Below are positions 55,835 to 64,000 of a DNA stretch of 64,000 bases, in pieces. Source of the DNA: Endocalyx cinctus (lineage: Eukaryota; Ascomycota; Sordariomycetes; Amphisphaeriales; Apiosporaceae). The notes below the pieces were generated by a model. The model was given only the letters and a program-made list of their open reading frames with translations, ran no database searches and was not told the origin of the DNA. The DNA is taken from the NCBI GenBank assembly GCA_001600455.1, contig BCKC01000005.1, forward strand, positions 1,798,001 through 1,862,000, given 5' to 3'. Position 1 is the first letter of the stretch. Each line of letters starts with the position of its first letter. A program made the translations under genes and the position numbers.

Positions 55835-56919
55835 ATGGCCAGGATGATACCAACGACGCTCTTGTCGCTGCTGCTTTTGCTGTTTACCAGCTTAGTCGCC
55901 GGTCACGGCGGTCTATCTAATTACACCGTCGGAGACACATGGTATAAAGGGTATGTTTAATACTTTTTCCCGGTTAAGTTTCTTTAAAAGGTAACGAAAG
56001 GAGAGAGAAGTTAACGTAGCACTTTTCTTAGGTACGATCCAGATTCGCCCCTCGAGGGGCAGGAAGGACAGCCATGGATGGTACAGCGAATATGGGCCAG
56101 CATCGACCCGATCTTCTCGGTGAACGAGACGGCGTTAGCGTGCAACTCGCCGGCCACCGCTCCGCCGTCGTACATACCGATCCGGGCGGGAGAGAACCTG
56201 ACGGCGGTATACTGGTTCTGGTTGCACCCGGTAGGACCTATGTCCGTCTGGCTGGCGGATTGCCAGGGATCCTGCGAGGACGTCGACCCGAACGCGCTCG
56301 AGTTCTTTAAGATCTGGGAAGGAGGTTTGTTGGAGGGAACCGTGACCACGGGCATGTGGTACCAGAGGGCATTTCAGACCTGGGACGGCACCCCGAACCT
56401 GTGGCCTGTTACCATACCGGCCACCATCAAGCCCGGAAAATATGTCGTCCGACACGAAATCCTCAGCATTCATATCGCGGATAAACCCCAGTTCTACCCT
56501 GAATGCGCGCACCTCGAGATCGAGGGCGAGGGGTCTGCGGTTCCAGCTAAGGAACTGCTTGTTAAGTTTCCAGGCGCTTATGATGAGAACGGTAAGGATT
56601 TTATGGTTTGATTGCCTCGTTTTCTGTCCTTGGTAATTGCTGACTGCTGTTGATTCGTAAATAGATCCTTCGATTAAGATTGACATATATTCAGACGAAA
56701 TGAGAGCTGCGACTGTAAGTAGATCATCATGATAAACATCAAATATGTCATGTTGCCGTAGCTTGGGCTAATTCTTTTCATAGAACTACACAATACCTGG
56801 TCCACCAGTATGGGACGGGTAAGTATTCGAAAATCCTTTCACTTCTACTCTCCTAGCTTATTACCTAACACTAACACACTATGATTAGTCTTGTAAACAA
56901 ATATTGTCAGTCCTGTTGA
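55835..56919 (+). CDS. Lytic polysaccharide monooxygenase, AA9 family
   Basis: Five exons: 55835-55950, 56032-56591, 56665-56714, 56784-56818 and 56889-56919. The phases close exactly to 263 residues. The signal peptide (MARMIPTTLLSLLLLLFTSL) is cleaved before His24 in VAGHGG, which becomes the N-terminal copper-binding histidine. The second ligand is probably His104 in YWFWLHPVGPMSVW, and the axial Tyr lies in QFYPECAHLEIEG. Other AA9 signatures are KYVVRHEILSIHIAD and, after splicing, YTIPGPPVWDGLVNKYCQSC. These copper enzymes oxidatively cleave cellulose or hemicellulose. There is no CBM1. Introns 2-4 are clustered within the last 330 bp. An unspliced reading would stop early at 56611, losing the conserved C-terminal PGPPVWDG segment. 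Confidence 0.93.
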
Positions 56920-57171
56920 GAGAAAACTACATCCATTGTACGAATAGACGATATCATTCGGGTGAATGGGGTGAAACGAAACTGAACGTGGTAAACGGAC
57001 CACTAAATAACTACATACTAACATAAGGGATACACCCTTCCGAGTTTCAACTAAACATGTATATTTCTACAAGAAAGTGAACCTATGATCCGTAAAAATT
57101 TTACAACAATAACATTTACCCATTACGCCGTATTATGCCAGTCTCTCTCTTAGCAGCCAGTTCAACAATTA
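56920..57171. other. Convergent 3' intergenic region
   Basis: About 250 bp between the convergent AA9 and ABC transporter genes; AT-rich with no recognisable feature. Confidence 0.5.
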
Positions 57172-60100
57172 CTAAACAAATCCATCAGACCTCCTCTCCT
57201 TCCTCCTCGCCGGGAAACTCGTAAACGGGCTCGTCAGCGGACTTGCAACACCCGTCGACGGGCCCGAGCGTTCGGGCGTGCCATTCCACTCTATGTTCCT
57301 GGAGCCTACCCATCTAGATTGCACTGCGAATTCCTTTCCTTCATCCGATTTCCTCAGGGGAAGATCACTGCGCTTACCGCCACCAATCGTCGCGCCGTTC
57401 TCCATCTTCTTCTTCGTATTCGGCGTCGTGGCAACCTTTATCATCATTTTCTTCTTTCCGGGATCGCCCATCCAAACGCCACCGCTAACCAGCTCGGCAA
57501 ACTTACCCCTCCTCGCCCACAGCTCCTCGTACGTGCCCGCCTCGGCGACGGTGCCCTGGTCCAAGACGACGACGCGGTCCGCCGTGCGCATCATTTCCTT
57601 GCTGTGGGTGACGACGACGACGGCGAGGTCGGGCGACCTCCTCGTCTTGGACCCGCGGTACGTCGTCCTGACCAGGCCGCCGACCTCGTACGCCGCCAGG
57701 GACCCGTCCTCCCTGCCCCTCGCCACGTCCATGAGGCCCCGGATGGTGCGCCTGACCCCCTCGGCGCTCTCGGCGTCCAGCGCGCTCGTCGGCTCGTCCA
57801 GCACGAGGATGCTGGGCCGGCGCGCGAGCGCCCGCGCGATGCACACCCGCTGGGCTTGCCCGCCGCTGAGGGCCTGACCCCCGTCCCCGACGACGGTGTC
57901 GTACCCGTCCTGCAGGCTGTGGATGAAGTCGTGGATGCCGGCCTCTCGGGCGGCGCGCTCGACGTTGCGGGGGTCGACGAATTCGGAGTCCTCCGGTAGG
58001 CCGTAGGTGATGTTGGCGGCGATGGAGGCCGGGAATAGAAAGGGAGCTTGGGGGACGTAGCCGACGTGGCTTCGCAGGCTGGCCATGTCGATTTCTTCAA
58101 TCGGAACTCGGGCAAAGGTTAGAGGGCATGATGATGACGGTGGTCGTCCGCCGCCGGCTGCTTTTCTTGTGGGGCTTACGCTCTGCGGTGTGACGGTAGC
58201 GTCCGGTGCGTGTAGTCCAAGAATGATCGAGGCGATGGTACTCTTACCGCAGCCGGACGGTCCCACGATCGCGGTAGATGTACCGGCGTCGAATTGTAGT
58301 GTGATGTTGCGTAAGACCGGGAAATTCTACTTAGACGGATAAGTGAAATAAAGTTTATCCATCCGAACGGGCAGTGGAGTGATTAATTTCTTGGTGCCCC
58401 TCATCTCGTAGGACGAGTTCACGGGGAGGTTAGCATAATAAAGTAGCTTAGCAGCGGTACTTCGAGCTGAAGAGATACCTGGAACGGAATTGAGGACGCC
58501 CGAGGCGGTACTCAAGCCAAGCACGAGGAGGTTGACGACTTGTAAGATGTTATGTACGGTGATCTCCTTGTTGATAGCAAGGAGAACAGTCGCATAATAA
58601 AATATGAGAGCCATCATAAACCAGAACATGGACTGCCAGCACCCAAATAATGCCGAGCTATATGCAGCACCCTTAATTCCTATAGTGAAAGACTTCTCCG
58701 TCGCCCGGTAATGCTTGCGATGGAAGTAAGTCTCCAGCGTTAAGGCACGAACAAGGCGGATGTTGGTAAACGTTTCTGTTACCACGGCGCTGGTCGCTTC
58801 GGCCGCTTTGTCCCTTCTATTCTCCCACTTGTTTGAGACAGTTGCGTAACCTTTGGTGGCAGCAATAAGAAAGGGGCCGCTTGCGAGACTGACCAGAGTG
58901 AGTCTCCACGAGATTGCCAGAGCCCAGATAATTGTGCTGAGTATCATGACGATGACGGTAATCAAAAGCGGAGCAAATCGACCAACCAAGTTTCGCATCT
59001 CTTCGGCATTACGATCCATGCATTCGTTAATGCGATTAGGTGAGTGCTTAGACTTCTCGAACCAAGCCTTGGGTTGTCTGAGAACTCGATTAAGTGCTTG
59101 CATGCGAAGAGCGTTGACCCATGCCTGTCCCGCCCATTCTAAGAGGTAATGACTCAAAAATGTTGCCACAGCCCCTGAAATAGCAATAGCGAGTAAAGAC
59201 AATGCCCACCTCTGCCCATTCTCCATCCGGTTTTCACTTTGGTATAGAGCCGACAGAAGATTAGCAAATACGAATGAGAAAGCCGGTACGGAGCCTGCAA
59301 CCACCACACACATGAAGAAGCCGACGATAATGAATACCCTCTCTGTGAAGCCTAAGCAAGGCCAGACTGTCTTATATATGGCGCTTAAAGACAGCTCTTT
59401 GTGGGCTTTCTGGTCTCGGGATTGTCCGCTAAGAGACCTAGTGCTATTTCTCCTGTTCTTGTCGAACGGGTCATCTTCCGCATCTACTGCATTATCTATC
59501 GGTGGTGCTTGTCTCTGTCTCCTAGTAGACGTAGACCCCCGTCGATATTCGCGAGCGGTATTTCCCAGTTCTTGAAGCCTAATCATACTCCCGCGCGCTT
59601 CTCCCGCTGTTTGCGGAATGTTGCGACCTGGAGAGCGTGTCAGTGACGATACTTGCTGTCGACTAAACAGTGGCACCGCCGAAAACCGCTTGCTAAACGT
59701 CTTAATCGCACGGCTCACGCGAGAAACCCTGTTCCCTGCGCGTCTATCGTCTTCGTGATCTTCGCGCTCTTCTCTGAGTTTCTGTTTCAAGTCAGCAAGA
59801 GTCGGTGGGTATTTGCTGATCTGAAAGTCGCGTGAAAGTTTTCCGGTCTGCGACGCGCTGCTGAGTGGTAATGAGAAGTTCGTTGCGACACTACTCCTCG
59901 ATCGCAAACGACCGTCATCACGGACAGTTCCCAAGGAATCTGTCTGTCTCTCGTCAGATTGTGAGATGAACTTGGCATAGAGACCATCTTTTTGTTTCTG
60001 TAAATCACTACTCCGACCCCTCTGTGCAATGGTACCGTCGCTCATGACGTAGACGTAATCCTGATCGTTGATCTGACCGACCTCGTGGGTGATGATAATA

Positions 60101-61946
60101 GTAGTTCTCCCCCGGCGCCAATTTCTGATGGCTTCTATGATCAAACCACGACTTACAGGATCGAGTCCGCTAGTGACTTCGTCGAGAATGAGTACCGGAG
60201 TGTCTCTTAAAACTGCTCTAGCCAGGGCTAGTCGCTGCTTCTGTCCACCGCTTAGATTATGGCCGCCGGCACCTACGTAAGTATTGAATCCCTTCGGAAG
60301 AGTAGATATCGTCGACTGTAGAAGCGCCATTTCGCAGGCCGCTCGAACGTCTGCCTCGGTGGCGCGCGTTGGATGTCTATGACCAAAAGCGACGTTCATA
60401 AAAAAGGTATCATTAAACAGAAGACTTGTCTGCTGGATCAACGTAATGTTCTCGCGTAGCCACCGAGTATCAAGAGTCTGTAGGGCTTGACCATCCACGA
60501 AAATATCACCACTAGCAGGCTCATAAAACTTTAGTAATAGGTTACTGAGTGTGCTCTTGCCTGATCCACTTCTTCCAACGATAAAATACAGCTCTCCTTC
60601 TCGGAAGGAAAATGTCGAGTCTTTGAGGACATTAGTTGAAGGATTCGAAGGGTAAGCGAAAGTTATCTAAATTCACAGTCAGCCTAAATTATCATTCTCA
60701 CGAACAAGACAAAATTGGGGTCTGTACTTGCATTATTCATTTGAATCCGACCGAAACAATCTCGAGGCCGACGGCCGCCCATCATATGCTGAACCCTCCG
60801 ACCACTTTCGATATTATCGACGATTTTGCGCAATGCCTGTCCAGCAGACATACCCTTCGCCAATACCAGGTACATAGGCACAAAAGCCTGTATCGCTTGG
60901 AGACCGACAAGGGCAGCATAGAAGGTTATTAAAACATTGCCGGGGCTCAAGCCTTGATTTACGAGAACAACGCCAAAGTAGAACCCGATGACAAACATAC
61001 TCTCGATCCAAAGCTTTATATAGCCCATCTGATACGCGTTTCCTCGTGCTTGTAAAAGGTACTGGGCCATCGACCGCTGTATCGCCGCCGAATATTGCCA
61101 TGTTTCGTGGTCAATCCCATTACAAACTTTGACGAGATCTATGGCGGTTAAAGCTGATATAGCGTATTTCGATGCTTGTGAAAGTTCTCGCTTCTGGGCT
61201 TCGATACCAGGTTTGACGTTGCGACTTAAGAAGTTGAGGAGGAACAGCGAGACAGGGACCGTGGATAAAAGAACGAGGGTCAATTTCCAGGATGTGTAGA
61301 AGGCAACAACAAGGTTCGCTATTGAGGTGATTATCTCCGCCGATAAGGTCCCAAGTGCCACCGAGGTTGCTCCTTTTAATTCTCTTGTCTGACTGTCACA
61401 ATATTAGCAATAGAGCACGATACATTAAAGAAGACCAAAAAAAAAAACCCAAGAGACATACCTTTCTAGTCTTACCAGTAGACTTGCGACTCCATCCTGC
61501 TGAGTGTCGAACCATTCTACATCCTTCTTCAGTAAGCCAACAAATAGTTTTCGTCGAACAATTCTAGTTTGAAGTTCCCCGAAAAATGACCAAGAAAGCA
61601 TGAAAGCAGTATTAACTAGCCATCCGGCCGCTCCGACAACTGTCAAAATCACACACCACGATGATACTTCGAGCAGCGCATCTTCTCCAGATATTTGACC
61701 GGCACCAAAACTGGATATAACAGCAGATATTCTGCCTAAAAGGATCGCTAACGAGGTTTTCAGGGCGGCAGAGAGAATCGATATGAACAGGCTAGCGCTT
61801 AATATGCCACAGTGCTTCCACGTCGTGAATGTGAACAAATGTCGGAAAGAAGACTGTTCTTCATTTGCGACAGCACGTGCAGGAGGGGAAGAAGGCCTAG
61901 ACACCTTAGATCCATGACCTTGACTCTCCGAAACTGGACGAGACAT
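57172..61946 (-). CDS. Full-length ABC-B transporter, Ste6 (a-factor exporter) type, interrupted by one in-frame UAG
   Basis: Three exons, 61946-61462, 61392-60732 and 60666-57172, give about 1546 codons arranged TMD1-NBD1-TMD2-NBD2. Intron 2 is of the GC-AG type. NBD1 has Walker A VGRSGSGKST, signature GGHNLSGGQKQRLALARA and Walker B VLILDEVTSGLDP. NBD2 has VGPSGCGKST, QALSGGQAQRVCIARAL and ILVLDEPTSALDAES. TMD1 is encoded by exons 1-2 and TMD2 by the middle of exon 3. Architecture and the RDTPVLILDEVTSGLDPVSR type of NBD1 favour the Ste6 branch, which exports the prenylated a-type pheromone, though a drug exporter is not excluded. Between LYFTYPSK and NFPVLRNITLQF a single TAG (58327-58329) interrupts NBD2 just before Walker A; no intron fits there. 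NBD2 also has a 25-30 residue insertion between Walker A and the Q-loop (around GRPPSSSCP). Either this is a recently broken gene or the codon is edited or read through. Confidence 0.85.
58327..58329 (-). other. In-frame UAG inside the second ATP-binding domain
   Basis: On the minus strand the codons read TCT AAG TAG AAT TTC CCG GTC. Conserved NBD sequence runs uninterrupted on both sides (LYFTYPSK before, NFPVLRN after). The frame is unchanged and no splice sites would remove the codon. Confidence 0.9.
60667..60731 (-). other. GC-AG intron in the ABC transporter gene
   Basis: Exon 2 ends AATAAT and the intron begins GCAAGT; the acceptor is AATTTAG. The join reads RIQMNN|ITFAYPSNP in phase 0. 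The nearest GT (three bases inside) would shift the frame and destroy the conserved FAYPS segment. Length is 65 bp. Confidence 0.85.
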
Positions 61947-62843
61947 AGCGAAATGGTGGCGAAATTATGTCTTACATTTGGAGATTGCGAGGTCGAAATA
62001 ATCTGGGAAATGATTGTTTGTGGTGAATCGCGTTACCTTAGAAACACGCATCAGTCAAAAAATAAAAAAAAATAAAAAAAATAAGAGGGAGAAAAATCGA
62101 CATCATAGTCGCGATATCAAACGTGTAGCTCCTCAAGTGTTTTAATGTCAGCGCGAAAACGTCAAACCAAATAATAAATTTTCAACTCAGGTACCCAAGT
62201 AGCAGCGACAAACGACCGCCTTTGTCACTACACGCCCATTTAAATCTTCAAAGGTTGGGTAGATATGCGAATACATAAAATCACATTCAGACTTCACTTA
62301 TGCCAGAAGGGAGACAACAAAGGACGTTAAGAAAGACAAAGATAGGCAACTCAATTCGGACTTTGGGTTTAATTCGGGATAAGCCGTCAGTAGCGAAACC
62401 TGAACAATTTCTTTCAGGAAAACGTCGTGCTAGGTTTGCAGATGATTCCTATGAAATCCCAATATGTCTCTTCTTTAGAAATCGCGCATTATTTCGTACG
62501 TTGATCTGGTCATATTGTATAAAAGCCGCGATATTCCATTGGGCATCCACCGGACTTGGATTCTTTGCTCGATGCAGTGGGCCATATGATACGGAGGGTA
62601 TCCTGTTATCCGGAGGCTTGCCTAAGATACCCTCAAGTTCACGCTTATTGTTGGTCGAAAAATACTCTTGCCTCAGCCATATTCTCTCTTATTCCTACGT
62701 TTACTTGGAAGCCTTCTCGGCCTGCGCTTTCTCATATATCCAATCGTTTAGGCCGGCTCGGTTCCGCGCGATCTCAACTGCGTAAAATTGCATTCTCGGT
62801 ACTATCCAAGGAAAGTTAGCGGGACATATATCGTGATAGATCT
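61947..62843. other. Intergenic region
   Basis: About 0.9 kb holding the promoter of the ABC transporter gene and the 3' end of the PBDC1 gene. A 161-codon plus-strand open stretch (62300-62785) has no domain and is not called. A-rich runs lie near 62060-62090. Confidence 0.4.
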
Positions 62844-63378
62844 TTAAGGCTTCATACCAAAAATTGTCGTATCTTGCTCGTATTCGACCTTAGGACTTGT
62901 CCGTAACATGGTGCCAAAGTTGTAGTCGTCTACCTTCTTCTCGTAAGCCATCAGGAACTTGCGCCACCGCTCCTTTCCGGCTTTGCTCTTCATCTCGTCT
63001 TCTTTAATTGTCTCGGCCGGGTCGAATTCGGGAAAATCTATCTTAAGGTGCTCGAGTATGTCGTCATCCATTCGGGTTAGGCGTAACAGAGAGCCTTTCA
63101 CCTTCTGAAGTATACCCCAGTATGTCTCGAGATGTTGCACAGCTATAAGAAAGTACGCAGGTATTAGCTTAAATATTCGAATTCTTTGCACGCGCATCGT
63201 TACCTTTCACGGCGAATTGCTTCTCGATCTGAAATATCACAGGTTGGTCAGTAAAGCTATAGCACCCAAAAAGGCTTATCGGAGGTTTCTCTTTGAAACT
63301 TACATCCTCTAAATTGTCGGCATTCTCAGCATCAAAGTTCTGGGGAACCGGTGCTGACATTTTCATGATTTCCTCCAT
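62844..63378 (-). CDS. PBDC1-family protein (yeast YPL225W homologue)
   Basis: Three exons, 63378-63304, 63228-63204 and 63142-62844, give 132 residues. The middle exon is only 25 bp (IEKQFAVK plus one base). Introns are 75 and 61 bp. The family hallmark is nearly complete: AVQHLETYWGILQKVKGSLL, RLTRMDDDILEHLKIDFPEF, then DEMKSKAGKERWRKFLMAYE and KKVDDYNFGTMLRTSPKVEY. The yeast protein is reported to act as a dedicated chaperone for the translation factor eEF1A; the older name, polysaccharide biosynthesis domain protein, is misleading. The start at 63378 (tcaagATGGAG) is preferred; a second in-frame ATG at 63360 is possible and would remove only six residues. Confidence 0.92.
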
Positions 63379-64000
63379 CTTGACTTGTATTCTTCTCCTT
63401 ATTAATAGATGTTTCCTTATTAAATACGATAGATTTGTGGTGAGGTTGTAGAAGTTAATATTCTAGGTAACTTTTTTTTTTATCAGAATTTCTTACCCCT
63501 CCACTTTAACATCTAAAATCGTCATAATATCAATTAAGCTTTGGAGGGGTATGTAGATTCTAGAAAGCGCGACTATTGTGCTTAAATGCATATTCATTTA
63601 TACCCTGTTTCCATTTAACATATGTAGAAAGTGAAGAGTCCATAGTCGATAGAATCTCTACCCGTAAAGGTAGAGTACTCTGTACAGTCAGAAAAAAAAA
63701 AAAAAACTCAAGATCTTTACAGAGGGAAACCTCGCCCTAAATGAGCACAATGGAAATATACTTCAAGTAGCATGGACCAGTCTAGCGGGGTCATGGTTTG
63801 ACCTTGGAATTGTCTCATACTTCTCACATGTTGTTCAGTATTCCATCAAGCGTGTCAAATGATATGTATGAAGTATCTCGTCGGCTCCGATAATTATAGT
63901 ACAGTATCACTAGAGTCCTAACTTTTGCTTGGACTATCTACATAGTAACTCAATTTCTTTCAAGAGTACATACCCAGACTAGCAGATCGTGGAGTGGGAG
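63379..64000. other. Upstream region of the PBDC1 gene
   Basis: AT-rich sequence with poly-T near 63472 and a 14-A run near 63691. It should contain the PBDC1 promoter. No gene is supported to the end of the window. Confidence 0.5.

Noticed and set aside
57278..57999. Plus-strand open frames of about 200-226 codons
   Set aside because: Antisense to NBD2 of the ABC transporter; low complexity and no domain.
62300..62785. 161-codon plus-strand open frame between the ABC transporter and PBDC1 genes
   Set aside because: No domain, no convincing start context or introns, and it overlaps expected promoter and 3' regions.
1..64000. CRISPR arrays, bacterial operons, riboswitches, secondary-metabolite core genes (PKS/NRPS)
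   Set aside because: No direct-repeat/spacer pattern, no ribosome-binding-site organisation and no KS, A or condensation-type domain sequences were seen; the window is plainly fungal nuclear DNA.

Overview
The window is nuclear DNA from a filamentous ascomycete (Pezizomycotina), most probably a Sordariomycete. The genes carry many short GT-AG introns (about 50-100 bp) with CTAAC/CTGAC-like branch sites. Intergenic DNA is AT-rich and the exons are GC-rich. The gene set is typical of filamentous fungi: NoxA, MyoA, a lipase/NB-ARC/TPR NLR, AA9 and CE15 enzymes, and a Ste6-type ABC exporter. I found no tRNA, rRNA, CRISPR or bacterial-type operon. Exon boundaries were derived by eye from splice signals and reading-frame continuity.

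Layout. 1-8.4 kb is an accessory-looking region: a large NLR gene (1015-4625), a 21-bp minisatellite, decayed coding sequence and a small uncertain gene. 10.3-28.2 kb is mostly conserved housekeeping: UDP-GlcNAc pyrophosphorylase (minus), a mismatch uracil/thymine glycosylase (plus), a Ser/Gly-repeat membrane-anchored protein (minus), an ANCHR-like zinc-finger protein (plus), an LMBD1-like transporter (plus), an Ldh2/malate dehydrogenase-family oxidoreductase (plus) and NoxA (minus). 28.2-34.5 kb is gene-poor, with one divergent protein kinase and two copies of a near-palindrome. 34.5-46 kb holds class I myosin, palmitoyltransferase Pfa4, the exon-junction protein Y14, a CBM1 secreted protein and a GNAT acetyltransferase. 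46-52.4 kb has two unrecognised disordered-protein genes, a solo LTR with target-site duplication, and an NmrA-like reductase. 52.7-57 kb carries two plant-cell-wall enzymes, CE15 glucuronoyl esterase and AA9 LPMO. 57-63.4 kb holds a Ste6-type ABC exporter and a PBDC1 homologue.

How the genes relate. The CBM1, CE15 and AA9 genes within 13 kb point to a lignocellulose-degrading lifestyle. NoxA, MyoA, Pfa4 and UAP1 all serve polarised growth and wall synthesis, but nothing suggests they form a functional cluster; they look like ordinary neighbours.

The most interesting signal is a pair of isolated in-frame UAG codons (47429-47431 plus strand, 58327-58329 minus strand), each inside an otherwise open coding sequence. 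In Sordariomycetes, UAG is the preferred target of sexual-stage A-to-I mRNA editing, which would convert it to UGG. Recent inactivation and assembly error are the plain alternatives. Two introns use GC-AG boundaries.
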